Assembly: GCA_036365455.1 (NCBI GenBank)
Contig: JAWQUS010000010.1
Span: forward strand, 20,198,501-20,262,500
Direction of reading: 5' to 3'
Origin: Macrosoma leucophasiata
Taxonomy: Eukaryota > Arthropoda > Insecta > Lepidoptera > Hedylidae
Length of the DNA stretch: 64,000 nt
Shown: piece after piece, positions 34,935 through 45,387 of the stretch
How the letters are laid out: each line of letters starts with the position of its first letter
Position numbering within the stretch: position 1 is the first letter of the stretch
The notes under the pieces: generated by a model
Told to the model about the DNA's origin: nothing
The model's database searches: none
Seen by the model: only the letters and a program-made list of their open reading frames with translations
Position numbers and translations under genes: made by a program

Positions 34935-35480
34935 AATAAAGTTAAATAGTGTATTCTACGTCCTGAACATAACAGTAATACAGCTGCACAAGGTCGCGAA
35001 ATTTCATATAGAGAATCATTTTTTATTTGTCTGTTAGACATATAATTTTCTAGACTTCGACAATCCCACACTGATCTTACATTATCATTAGTTTTTGTTA
35101 AAGCAATTGATTTTAGAATTTGTTTAACCAAAATATGTGAGCTCAAACACTCAGAATTGTCAGCATTACAAAGTGTAGATACTACGGACTTATGTAATAA
35201 TATAGTGTTATAAGACAAATTGTTAACAATATGCAAGTCAGTCAAAAATTTTGCAAAATCACTACCAGGTGGGTTACTAAAGTTTATACCTGTTGAAGAA
35301 CACCACCTTAACCAACGTTGCCATGCTGGTTGGTATGTTGCAAGTGTAGACTCTCTCCAACCTGCCCATAATAATCTTTTCTGGGTAGCTGACCATGACT
35401 CTACGGTTTTCGACCACCCCCACATTTCCAGATTTCTAGCACTAATCTCTTTATTCTCGGTGGTGGTCGGTTCGTGGACA
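34935..35480 (-). pseudogene. N-terminal part of the DIRS tyrosine recombinase
   Basis: On the - strand, the core-binding region (GWRESTLATYQPAWQRWLRW) and the start of the catalytic domain (LLLCSGRRIH, first catalytic arginine) are readable in one frame. The gene is cut after LTLLGV by the BEL-1 insertion and its target duplication. The rest lies at 28717-28338. Confidence 0.85.
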
Positions 35481-36200
35481 TGTCTATCAGAAGTTTTTCT
35501 AATCTCTGGACAGTAAACGGCGGGGCAAGTGCTCGCGATTGCAGATCCGGCCTCCAAAATGCCCGATCCCACTTGGGGGCAACTATCAGATAAATTCCCC
35601 TCGCCCGATTTAGATGCATCAACACTTTGGGTAGCATATTTGGGGGAGTAAATATCCAAGCTAGCTGAAACTTCCATTCTTCTGCAAACGCGTTGTGGTT
35701 CCAAGCCAGCGGATCGCGGTGGTCCAGAGTGACGTATTTCTCTACTACGTGGGCTGTACGAGAGGCAAATAGATCGATTTCTGGTACCCCCCACTTCCTG
35801 AAAACTACTTCTGTCAATTCGGGGAGAAGATGCCACTCTGGTAATGCCGTTCGTCGAGATAACCGGTCCGCTATGCCATTGTATCTTCCTGGAATGTGAT
35901 GTGGTACTAAGTAAATCTGGTGATTGCCCAGAATTTGAAATATTTGATATGTCAATTCCATCAATGTCGCCGACATCAATACGCCCTCGTTTCTGAGGTA
36001 AGATACTACAGATCTGTTGTCGCATTGTAGCAATACAGTTGTCTGAGACAGATACTGAGCGAACTCTTGCAAGCATTTGAGAACAGTTAACATTTCCTTG
36101 TGGTTGGAGTGAAGTCGCTCTTCTTTTTTCCACGAACCAACGATCATTGTCCAGCTCGGCTCCCCAACCGGTATCCGCGGCATCTGTGGTTAAGAAATGA
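35401..36200 (-). pseudogene. DIRS RNase H region
   Basis: The RNase H-like segment contains FLTTDAADTGWGAEL, then CDNRSVVSYL and GRYNGIADRLSR, the order found in DIRS elements. The first motif is in the frame of the preceding reverse-transcriptase part, and the others are one base out of phase. A frameshift therefore lies near 36110. The frame ends at 35401, overlapping the start of the recombinase frame, which may be natural for these elements. Confidence 0.8.
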
Positions 36201-36499
36201 GTTTTGTAAGGCAGGTGTAGTCTGCCTCTGTCCTGACAATGATGATACCACCATTCTAATTCCTGCCGAAAATTTAAGCGGCCCTGCGGTATCACTAACC
36301 GAGCAAAGTTTAGATGACCGACGATGCTCTGGATCTCTCGTAGGCAGGCTCTTCTTCGTAACAGTAAGGTGGACAGTATCTTCTGTAAGGTCTGTAGCTT
36401 TTTGTCCGGAGGATACTTTTGATTTTGCCAAGGGTCCCAGATTAAACCCAAGTACTCCATTGTTTGCTTGGGAACTAGAATAGATTTTTCCATATTCAC

Positions 36500-37180
36500 C
36501 TTCCATTCTAGCTGATGAAGAATTTGAAGAGCTAACTGCACCTGTCTCTCCAGCCGAGATCCGTCTTGACCTACTAAGAGAAAATCGTCTAAAAAATGCG
36601 CATTCCCCTTTTTCGCAGTAATTCTGCGGTCCAATTTGTTAAGGATGCAAAGACCTTTGGAGCTGTGGCTAGGCTAAACGGTAGGCAAGTCATCTGAAGC
36701 AGGATTCCTCGATATGACAGTTGGAGGAAGCAACGATGGGCTGGGTGAATCGACAGATGATTGTAAGCTTGTGTTAAATCGATTTTGACAAGCCAGTCCT
36801 GTTCTTGTAGAAAATCTGGTACTCTATTTACAGACAATAACCGAAACTTTTCTATCTGTAGAAAAACATTCAGATTTTTTAAATTGAATATAGGGCGAAA
36901 GGTCCCGTCGCGTTTCGTGAGTAGGAAAATGCTTGAAACAAAACTGGGTGTCTCGGGGGCTAATTCTAATACTTTTTGATTGAGCAATGTTTGAATTACT
37001 TGATCCATTTGACTTGAATGTGGTGTCTCGTAACGACTCATAACCATCCTTGGAGGAACCAGAGGAGGCTTTGAGGTTAAAAGCATTCGATATCCTGATA
37101 ATATTTTCACTAAGGCCCGAGGGGCGCTTAGTGACTCCCATATCGTTATAAAATCCCTAAACCGCCCCCCATGAAACTGG
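36500..37180 (-). pseudogene. DIRS reverse transcriptase
   Basis: The frame runs from FHGGRFRDFITIWESL through LTKRDGTFRPIFNLKNLN and LVKIDLTQAYNHLSIHP to LPFSLATAPKVF. A stop at 36589-36591 is followed by the catalytic box FLDDFLLVGQD in another frame (about 36585-36565). So one small indel lies directly before the catalytic aspartates. Otherwise the domain is well conserved. Confidence 0.85.
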
Positions 37181-37435
37181 TAATTGTCAATATTTTTTAG
37201 TTGTTTCGGATCGGAGGTCGAAAAAATTTTCCATTATAATTCGGGAATACAGTGTTACCGCCAACTTGAAAAGGTCTACTATTTTGAGAAGAGACCTTTG
37301 CATCATTTGTCGAAACTGCCCAGGGGCAGGTGTTCGAATGTAAACCACTAGGCCCAGGTTGTGACGCTGGAGTCCCGGTTGTCCGTTTTTTATATTGAAA
37401 ATCAAAAACTTGAGATACGCCTCCATTATCTTTAA

Positions 37436-38222
37436 TTAACTCCGAAAATACAGCTTTTTCGAATAAAAGTTCTTTGGATGGGGTATTTCATTTAAACTTT
37501 CGCGCAAGTGTTTTTCTTTAACAAAATTCAAAAAGTAATCTCGACGTTGTTCAATCATATCAGCCCTTCGGCCACAAACTAATTGCAAACAGTCATTAGA
37601 AATCTTTTGAAAATCTTTAGAGAAAATTTCCTTTACTTTCTCGATTAAATCTTTACTATTAATATTTTCTTCTCCTACCGCCCACTCAAATAATTTAGAA
37701 AAATCATGTTGAAACGCTTCTCCTTGCATAATTAATGCACGAGTTAATGCAGCTAACATCTTTTCAGGCTTAGTAGTATTGGACTTATTGATATTGGACT
37801 TAGTAGTATTTTTCCAATTTTCGGACCCAAAATGCTGTAACGATTGTATTTTATCCTATTTATTCGATGGACGCAGCAGGTACTAACGGTTCCTTTAAAC
37901 GTGTACCGAATTCAAACTTAATAGATTTAGATGTCGAAGGTGCATCAGCATTTGAATTATTCGGCAAGTCAGATTCACTATCATTAATCACAGACGGTGG
38001 ATATTGAGCATAATTTGTAAAATTTAGCAAATAATCTTGTATTTGACTGACCTCTTGTGTAAGACATTTTATAGCGTCATTATCCTTACGCCGTCGCTTT
38101 GGATTCCTCTTGCTGTGTCTACTTCGTTTTCGAGAGCAACGTGCCGACGTCGAAGACGATGACGTTGAGGAAGAGTCAGACTCTGCCTCTATATATTCAA
38201 CGTTATTTTCACTACCCGCCAT
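37436..38222 (-). pseudogene. DIRS gag-like region
   Basis: A frame of 120 codons starts MAGSENNVEYIEAES, is Ser- and Arg/Lys-rich, and stops at 37860. A second, out-of-phase frame (37759-37436) contains QLVCGRRADMIEQRRDYFL, a motif seen in DIRS gag proteins. The two parts probably formed one gag gene before mutation. Its product would bind the RNA genome. Confidence 0.65.
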
Positions 38223-38367
38223 ATTTGCACTTAATACTTGGCACTCCTAAATTACTTTATTTATTAATTTAATTAACTAATTACGAACGTTACCAATATT
38301 TGAACACTTGGGACTAAACCAAAAACTTGGACGCCAATGAGCTAAGACGATCATCGGGGTGAACAGG

Positions 38368-38410
38368 AAAACCACTGACTCACGCCCTCTGGGCGTGAGT
38401 CAGTGGTTTT
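38368..38410. repeat. Perfect 20-bp hairpin at the DIRS element's 5' end
   Basis: AAAACCACTGACTCACGCCC (38368-38387) is followed by TCT and its exact complement (38391-38410). It lies 146 bp upstream of the gag start on the element's strand, just before the BEL-2 target site. It could be part of the inverted terminal repeat that DIRS-like elements use for circular intermediates. Alternatively it could be a recombination site or an unrelated insertion footprint. Confidence 0.75.
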
Positions 38411-38469
38411 CGTGGTTGGACGTGGGCTGGTAAGTGATACTAAGGATTAGCCAATAGAGACACTCTGTG

Positions 38470-39633
38470 TGTCGTGGGGCGCTCTTCTAGCGAGCTATGA
38501 TGCAGTGACGTACGTACTGCACCTGCGAACCACCACGACCGTAATGTGCGGGCGTTTGAATGTACGGGCGGACCTATTGTCCGTCCGGCGCCGGATGCCC
38601 GCTCGTAGTGTTGACACCGATGGCAGTATACGCCGGTCTGGATCTGCGCCGCCAGTGAGAGGGGTGGAGGTGCGGGGAAGGGGTGTTTCAGTAAAGAAAC
38701 AATCGGTTACATGTGATATGACCGAAAAGCAGGCCAGCCAAGCCTTGGTAACCCTACCCCGACGACCTAATTCTATCGTAGAATCACTGGGGTCTTCCAG
38801 TCTTCCAGTCTTCCAGGTTCACTTTTTCTTCTTGTTACTTCACTTGTTTTCACTTGTTTTCACTTGCTGGAGACCATGTCATACTTTCGAATTCGCCCTG
38901 AGCCCTATTATTTGAACAATACCGTAAAGAGAGCCTCATTTTTCGGTCGTATTTTGCCCGAATTTGTGCTTATTTTTTGCTATGGCTGACCTGGTTTTCT
39001 TTCTTTATTTTTAAAATTCTCATAGTTACATACATGTGTTATACATATTTACAACCGTTACAGTTTCCTCTATTATTGTACATAAGTTTTATTAACATTC
39101 ATAAAAAGACTAAAAAGTTATTCGTAAGTAAATATAAAAAATGTAACAATTTTCCGCGTATTTCTTTAAACATTTCTTAATAACTTTTAAATGCCATGAT
39201 CAATTATTATAAAAAGTACATAAAAACAAAGAACAAATATTACTCTATCAGAAAACAATACACAAATAAATGTACATTTAAAAAGGGAACCTAAAACATA
39301 CGTAAAAATAAGAAAATGATAAAACATAAAATAATAAGAAAATTAAGTTTCCTGCCTATATCCTTTACATGATCGAGGTTTAATTATATAAAATGACTTC
39401 CTATAATAAATTCTTACATGACTAACATTATTTAAAGTTGATATAAGGCAAAGAATTAAATCGTATCCAGAACTATCGTACGAGGAGAATGTCTATACAT
39501 AGCTATACATCTATACATGTTATTTACTTTCTACAAACGTTACGCGAAGACTACTTTGACGTACACTTGCACTTTTGGTCTTTGTCACACAAACACATTC
39601 ATTTATCACCTTTGTCCGTGGTCGTCGCCGACA
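38470..39633 (-). repeat. BEL-2 3' LTR (left in window)
   Basis: 1164 bp, with TG and CA at the ends. I saw no base difference from 45388-46551. The end of the gag-pol frame (39606) lies inside it. The GC-rich part (38475-38770) carries a long antisense open frame, which is probably chance. Confidence 0.95.
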
Positions 39634-42600
39634 TCCTCCCCCTCGTGCGAAGCACCAACTCCTGGCCCGGCGACTCGGTGCTCTCGACTCGGCGCGATGG
39701 CTGCCTCCCCGCAGTCTGGCTCGCTGGTCGATGCTCTGCCGTCGATCTCGACGGTTGTCCGCTCCTTGTCGCGCTGCGCCGGCACCAGTAGTACCAGCTT
39801 GGAGCTGGGGCGCTTCAGCACGCCCCCGGCGGTGCGCACTTCCAGTACTCGGGTGCGCCCGTCGGGTCCTGGGTAGGTTCGGACCACCTCGCCTCTCGGC
39901 CAGGTTCCTCGTGGCAGCGTGGAGTCCACTATGAGGACTGTGTCTCCACACTGCAGGTCTCTTGTAGCAGCCCTCGCGTCGATTCTTCTCGGGATCAGAG
40001 TTGGTAGGTACTCTTTCACCCATCTGCTCCAGAAGTGGTCGGTCAGTCGCTGAGCTACTCTCCATGCACGCCGGTCGGTGAGGTCGTCGTCGGTGAAAGC
40101 TCCCAGTCGGGTGCCGCAGGATCTCCCAATTAGGAAGTGGTTGGGAGTGAGGGCACCTTCTTCAGTGTCTTCATCGGCTTCTATAAGCGGTCTCGAGTTT
40201 ACCAGATGCTCCGCCTCTAGCAGCAGTGTATGTAGAACCTCTTCTCTGGGGTGTCTTTCCTTGAGGGTCACCGCCAGGGCTGTCTTGATGGACCGGACCA
40301 GGCGTTCCCATGCTCCCCCCATGTTCGGAGCTCCAGGTGGTATGAACTTCCACTTGATGCTCATACGTTCTGCAGCGGTGATGAGGTCATCTTTGTTGAG
40401 GCTGGCGAAGGCTTCTTGAAGTTCTTTGTTGGCCCCCACGAAGTTCGTACCGTTGTCGCTGAAGATCGTCCTTGGCATTCCCCGTCTCGCAGTCATCCGT
40501 CGCAGCGCCAGAATCATGGAGTCCGTTGACAGAGACGCTGCTAGCTCGACGTGAACGGCTCTAGTTGTGAGGCACGTGAACAGGGCGCCCCATCTCTTCT
40601 CATGACGTCGGCCTACCGTGACGATCATAGGCCCGAAGTAGTCTACGGCGGTGCATGTGAATGGTGGTTCTCCATGTCGTAGTCGCTCCAGCGGGAGATT
40701 CCCCATCGGCTGAAGCTGTGGCGTGCCGCGGTATACTTTGCACCACTGACACCGATGAACCGTCGATCTCACTGCAGATCGTAGCCCCAGGATCCAGTAG
40801 CGCTGCCTCAACTCGTTGATCACCGTCGCGTGGTTGCCATGGTTGAACTCTTCGTGGTAGTGTGCGATGAGCAATCTGGTGATGTAGTGCTTGCTGTCTA
40901 GCACCACAGGTCTCTTGTCTTGCCGGACATGTCTCGCTGCGTCGATTCTTCCTCGGAGTCGTAGTAATCCATCTTCTATGACGACGTCTAGTTTCTTAAG
41001 TTTGCTGTTCCTCTCGAATGGTTTCATCTTCTCGACGCAGCGTACTTCTTCATGGAAGCTCTCTTCTTGGCTTCTTCGTAATAAAATCTTCTCAGCAGTC
41101 TTCATTTGGTCGGGTTCAAGGGGAATCAATCTTCTTTCTTGGGTCTTCTTGTTCACGGGCTTTGTGGCTACCTTGGCTTTTTTCTTGTTACTTTTCCAGG
41201 TAGGATCTTGACGCTCAGACTTGCGGGACACGTTCACTGGCAGCTTCTTCTTTCGGCACAGGTCGACGAACTGAAGCACTCTTGCAGTTGTCCTCACCAA
41301 CCGGGTCCAGAAGGAGAACCTGACTGGGTCCGGTGTCGGGTGTTTGTCGACGATCTTCGTAGTTCCCACAATCGGCTTCTCCTTTTCTTCGCCGGTGGGT
41401 TCTGTCTTGATGGTGCGCGGCTTCGGCCAATTCTCCTCTTCCAGTGCCAGGAACGCAGGTCCGTGGAACCATCTATGGTCGCTCCCGAAGTCTCTGGGTA
41501 CGTTTCTCGTTGCGTCGTCAGCTGGGTTCTGAGCCGTAGGTACCCAGCGCCATTCTTGAGGTTTCGTCGTGTCTTCGATTTCCGCCAAACGATGTGCTAC
41601 GAACGGCTTGAAGGTCCTAGGGTCTGATTTGATCCATGCTAGGACTGTGCTGGAGTCGCTCCAATAGACTTTCTTGGCGACCATGATGTCCAGCTCCTCT
41701 TCAATCGACCGCGCCATTCTGGATCCCAGCAGCGCAGCTTGCAGCTCCAGTCTTGGAATGGACACCGGTTTCAGGGGAGTGACTCTAGCTTTGCCCGCTA
41801 AAAGTGTCACTCGATGTCCGCCGTCTTCGTCGCGTTGCCTCAGGTAGATCGCGCAGGCGTAGGCTTCTTCACTCGCGTCGACGAAAACGTGAAGCTCCCC
41901 CTCGGTGTTGGACTGCGTGACGCACCTTGGTACCCGGAGATCCTTTAGTAGCTGCAGGCTGTCTAGGTAGTCTGACCAAATCTTGTTGTCTTCTTCTGTG
42001 ATGTTGTCGTCCCATCCGACTCCGCTCCTCCATATACTCTGAATGAGTTTCTTGCCTTGGATGAGCACCGGCGATGCTAGCCCCAATGGATCGAATGTTG
42101 ACATCACGGCGCTGGTGACTTCTCGTTTGGTTGGCACTCTCTTCTGTTCGACCACCTCTTCATGTACATTGCGAAGACACGTTCTGAACCCGATCTCGTC
42201 GCCTTTAGTGAACCATCTCAAACCCAATGTCTTCTCTTCTTTAGTCCCCAACTCTATTTCCTCGCTGTTTTCTTCTGGGGTGAGAATCTTCAAAACTTCT
42301 TCATTGTTAGAAGCCCAGCCCCTCAGCTCGAACCCGGCCTTCTTGTGGATCAGGCTCACTTGGCTGGCTATCTCGACTGCTTCTTGACTTGTCCCGAAGC
42401 TGTGTAGGTAATCATCCATGTAATGATTACGTTCGATGGCTCGTGCTGCTTCGGGATATTCTTCTTGATGTTCAGTCGCATTCTTGTTCTTCACGAAGAT
42501 AGCAGCACTCGGGGAACAGGCGGCGCCGAAGATGACCGATGTCATTCTATACTCCTTCGGCGTTCCACTTCGCTGGTCTCCCCTCCATAGAAATCGAAGG

Positions 42601-45323
42601 CTGTCTCGATCCTCTTCCCGCATTTTCACCTGCAGAAACATCTCCTTGATATCTGCTACCACAGCGATTGGTTTCTGGCGGAACCGCAGAAGTACTCCAA
42701 ATAGTGACTGCAACAGATCTGGTCCCGGCAGCAACTCGTCGTTGAGGCTCTTCCCTTGGCACTTGGCAGCAGCATCAAAGACCAGCCTTATCTTCTTCTT
42801 GGTGGGGTGTGTCACGGCGAAATGGGGCAGGTACCATTTCTTCTTCGATGCGGATTCGTGTTGTACTTCTTCGGCATAGCCGCTGTCGAGAAGATTCTTC
42901 ACTTGTGCTTCGTATTCCTGCTTCAATGCCGCGTTCCCGTCCAATTTCCTTTCGATGTTCTTCAATCTGTTCTCGGCTTGTCTGTAGTTATCTGGCATTG
43001 TTCCTTCTTTGTTCTTCCAGAGCAAGCCGGTCTCGAAGCGCCCATCGTCCAGTTTTCTTGTGGTTTCTTCTAAAATTGCCAGAGCCTTTTCTTCCATATC
43101 TGTCGTCGGTCGGCGTGGCTGGATTCCTAATGATTCCACGGCGAAGTGTTCTTTGACGATCTTCTCTAATTCTTCTTCCTTTGAAGATACGTGCGCGCAG
43201 GTTACGAAGTTCACCGGTCTCGTTCCATCGGACCCGTGTAGCACCCACCCGAGGTAGGTCAATGATGCTACGGGTTGACCTCTTTTCCCTTTGCGTGTGG
43301 CTCTGGACACGATGAGCTCCCAATTGTCTTGTCCGATCAATAGCTTGGGTGACTCTCCTTCATAATATAACTGGTCCGTCATTGACTTGAGATGAGCGCA
43401 TTCTTCTATTCTTTTCTTGTCTAGTTTCTGAGGCGTCAGGTTAATGTTGTCTATGGTTCGTGCCCCAGAAATACTTCTTTTCTTTGTCTGATGCAATCCT
43501 TTTATCTTCACGCTTATTCTCATGGAGTCTCCTTTGGTGATGGTCTTTCCTCCCACCGTTTCCAGAGTGAGTGCTTCCACGGGTCCCTTGAGGCCAATCT
43601 GCCTTGCAACCGTGGCATCGAGCAGCGTGACGGTTGATCCCTCATCCAGCAACGCCAAGACTTGGGTAGTTCCTCTTGGTCCATACAATTCAACGGGAGC
43701 CATCTTCAAGTACGCCTTGGCTGTCCTTGCCGTGTTCACTGATAACATGACGTTGTTCGCAATTTCCTTTTTCTCTTCGGGCTTCGGGATATCCCCGCGG
43801 TCTTCATGAAGCACGAAGTGATGCCATCGCTTGCACACCTTGCATGGAGGACGTCGGCATGTTTCTTTACGATGTCGTCCTTGGAGACATTTGAAACACA
43901 ATCTTGACTTGACAGCGGCGTCCCATCGTTCCTTCATTGGCAGCTGTAGAAATTTGCGACATTCGAGTAGGTGATGATCGTTCTGGCAATGTGGACAGGT
44001 CTTCTTTTCTTCGGTTTGTTCCGAAGCGGCGTGTGCAAATTGACGTCGTGGAGGCTGACGCGATTGATGCATAATTTCTTGTGTCGCGTACGGTCCACAT
44101 CGGTCTGCTTCCCTGTTGAGGAACTTCATCAATTGCACCAGGTCTGGATCTTGATCCGTTGCATCGGCGGCGAAGTCGTACCACCGATATTGCAGTACCG
44201 CTGGCATCTTGCTCACGATGATTCGTACCATCTCTGGTGAGTGCAGGTACTGAGGTTTTCTTAGCCCCCGTATAGTCGCGACGGTGTTGTTCACTTGGCT
44301 GGCGAACACGCAAATGTCACGTGCGTTTTCATGGATCCTGGATAGACTCTTGACTTTTTCTAATTCCATCAGGATCAGGGCTTCTGGTCTTCCGAATCTT
44401 CGACGAAGGGCTTCTAGTACTTCTTCAGGTGGGCACTCCGAATATAACAGACTCTTGATTGCCTCTCTTGCTGTGCCCTTAATAGACCGCCGCAGCCGCG
44501 CCATATTCTGTGCTTCCGTAAATAGCGGTGCGGTGTCTTCATAAACCGTCCTGAAGGCGATCCATTCATCGCTTCTTCCGTCGAAGCCGGGTAATTCATG
44601 CACGTAGTTAGGTTGCGATGCTGATACATGTCGTGGCGCAACACTTATTGCTTTAACGATGGCCTCCGCAAGTTCCTTATTTCCATTTCTTAATGATTCC
44701 GCTTGGTCTTCTGGCTTGACGGCGGCTGCGGCGGCGGTGGTCGTCGGAGGTTGGCTGGCCCGCCCCTTCCCGGATGGTTCCTGCCGATGCCCCTCCCCGG
44801 GCACATCTCCTTGATGCCCCTTCCCGGACACCCTGTCCACCGTCGACTGCACCCACGTCTGGACGTTCGACTCCCAATCTTTTTCTTGTTCGATTTCGGA
44901 ATCTTCGTTCTCAATCTGGACCAGCTCCCATTGACTCTGGGCTAGTGCCGCAGCTGCCTTTGCTTCTTCTAATTGACGACGCGCCAATTCCATTTTGGCT
45001 TCCAATTCTCGACGCCTTGTTGTCTTCGTAGAGCGCGTCTTATTTCCCGTTGCCGTCGTAGTTGGTGCAATAGGGGCAGCAGGGGCAGCAGAAGCGGCAG
45101 GAGCAGCCACCACAGAGTCTTCTTTGGTCTCTGTTCCCGACGTCACTCTTGATTCGTATGATGTGGTGAGTGTGCCTTCTGTGTTGGTGCTTGAAGATCC
45201 TGTTGTTCCTGAAGATTCCGTTGTTCCTGAAGATTCCGTAGTCTCTGGAGTCTCTTCAGTGGCGCGGGGTGCAGCCGGCCGGTCCGCTGGTGAATTTCCT
45301 CGGTGGCTCCTGGTGACTGGCAT
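39606..45323 (-). CDS. BEL-2 gag-pol polyprotein (1905 aa)
   Basis: It starts at MPVTRSHRGNSPADRP, 65 bp inside the 5' LTR. Residues 1-100 are Thr/Ser/Ala-rich, 105-145 are a probable coiled coil, and DUF1759 begins near 244 (LPGFDGRSDEWIAF). Two zinc-binding clusters follow (CPHCQNDHHLLEC and CFKCLQGRHRKETC, about 450-510), then protease (ALLDEGSTVTLLD, about 555). Reverse transcriptase has YMDD near 967, followed by RNase H (VFVDASEEAYACAIY; WSDSSTVLAWIKSDP). The integrase zinc finger and core have DYFGPM, SDNGTNF (about 1620) and GGAWERLV (about 1668), and a C-terminal domain follows. All catalytic motifs are present. Unusually, the last codons run through the polypurine tract (GAGGGGGAGGA) and end 28 bp inside the 3' LTR. 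Confidence 0.95.
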   Translation of the reverse strand: MPVTRSHRGNSPADRPAAPRATEETPETTESSGTTESSGTTGSSSTNTEGTLTTSYESRVTSGTETKEDSVVAAPAASAAPAAPIAPTTTATGNKTRSTKTTRRRELEAKMELARRQLEEAKAAAALAQSQWELVQIENEDSEIEQEKDWESNVQTWVQSTVDRVSGKGHQGDVPGEGHRQEPSGKGRASQPPTTTAAAAAVKPEDQAESLRNGNKELAEAIVKAISVAPRHVSASQPNYVHELPGFDGRSDEWIAFRTVYEDTAPLFTEAQNMARLRRSIKGTAREAIKSLLYSECPPEEVLEALRRRFGRPEALILMELEKVKSLSRIHENARDICVFASQVNNTVATIRGLRKPQYLHSPEMVRIIVSKMPAVLQYRWYDFAADATDQDPDLVQLMKFLNREADRCGPYATQEIMHQSRQPPRRQFAHAASEQTEEKKTCPHCQNDHHLLECRKFLQLPMKERWDAAVKSRLCFKCLQGRHRKETCRRPPCKVCKRWHHFVLHEDRGDIPKPEEKKEIANNVMLSVNTARTAKAYLKMAPVELYGPRGTTQVLALLDEGSTVTLLDATVARQIGLKGPVEALTLETVGGKTITKGDSMRISVKIKGLHQTKKRSISGARTIDNINLTPQKLDKKRIEECAHLKSMTDQLYYEGESPKLLIGQDNWELIVSRATRKGKRGQPVASLTYLGWVLHGSDGTRPVNFVTCAHVSSKEEELEKIVKEHFAVESLGIQPRRPTTDMEEKALAILEETTRKLDDGRFETGLLWKNKEGTMPDNYRQAENRLKNIERKLDGNAALKQEYEAQVKNLLDSGYAEEVQHESASKKKWYLPHFAVTHPTKKKIRLVFDAAAKCQGKSLNDELLPGPDLLQSLFGVLLRFRQKPIAVVADIKEMFLQVKMREEDRDSLRFLWRGDQRSGTPKEYRMTSVIFGAACSPSAAIFVKNKNATEHQEEYPEAARAIERNHYMDDYLHSFGTSQEAVEIASQVSLIHKKAGFELRGWASNNEEVLKILTPEENSEEIELGTKEEKTLGLRWFTKGDEIGFRTCLRNVHEEVVEQKRVPTKREVTSAVMSTFDPLGLASPVLIQGKKLIQSIWRSGVGWDDNITEEDNKIWSDYLDSLQLLKDLRVPRCVTQSNTEGELHVFVDASEEAYACAIYLRQRDEDGGHRVTLLAGKARVTPLKPVSIPRLELQAALLGSRMARSIEEELDIMVAKKVYWSDSSTVLAWIKSDPRTFKPFVAHRLAEIEDTTKPQEWRWVPTAQNPADDATRNVPRDFGSDHRWFHGPAFLALEEENWPKPRTIKTEPTGEEKEKPIVGTTKIVDKHPTPDPVRFSFWTRLVRTTARVLQFVDLCRKKKLPVNVSRKSERQDPTWKSNKKKAKVATKPVNKKTQERRLIPLEPDQMKTAEKILLRRSQEESFHEEVRCVEKMKPFERNSKLKKLDVVIEDGLLRLRGRIDAARHVRQDKRPVVLDSKHYITRLLIAHYHEEFNHGNHATVINELRQRYWILGLRSAVRSTVHRCQWCKVYRGTPQLQPMGNLPLERLRHGEPPFTCTAVDYFGPMIVTVGRRHEKRWGALFTCLTTRAVHVELAASLSTDSMILALRRMTARRGMPRTIFSDNGTNFVGANKELQEAFASLNKDDLITAAERMSIKWKFIPPGAPNMGGAWERLVRSIKTALAVTLKERHPREEVLHTLLLEAEHLVNSRPLIEADEDTEEGALTPNHFLIGRSCGTRLGAFTDDDLTDRRAWRVAQRLTDHFWSRWVKEYLPTLIPRRIDARAATRDLQCGDTVLIVDSTLPRGTWPRGEVVRTYPGPDGRTRVLEVRTAGGVLKRPSSKLVLLVPAQRDKERTTVEIDGRASTSEPDCGEAAIAPSREHRVAGPGVGASHEGEDVGDDHGQR

Positions 45324-45364
45324 GGCGACGGCAGTAGTCCGTGGGTCTGATGTTCAACACGAAG

Positions 45365-45382
45365 ATCCGGCTCGAAGGACCA
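45365..45382 (-). other. BEL-2 primer-binding site, tRNA-Tyr
   Basis: On the - strand TGGTCCTTCGAGCCGGAT lies 5 bases inside the 5' LTR. It is complementary to an 18-base tRNA 3' end reading ATCCGGCTCGAAGGACCA, which I recall as insect tRNA-Tyr. BEL-1 uses a near-identical site with no spacer. Confidence 0.75.
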
Positions 45383-45387
45383 GCAGA

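Larger units (their letters stand above)
28300..38440 (-). mobile_element. DIRS-like tyrosine-recombinase retroelement, split by a BEL/Pao insertion
   Basis: On the - strand the order is gag-like frames (38222-37436), reverse transcriptase (about 37180-36500), RNase H (about 36200-35401) and tyrosine recombinase (about 35480-34935). The recombinase resumes at 28717-28338 after the insertion at 28718-34929 with its CACCT duplication. Without that insertion the element would be about 3.9 kb. No integrase or LTRs of its own are seen. A recombinase instead of an integrase defines the DIRS order (DIRS, PAT or Ngaro types cannot be separated here). Several frameshifts and an in-frame stop show it is old and inactive. 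Its outer limits are uncertain; a perfect hairpin at 38368-38410 may mark the 5' end. Confidence 0.85.
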
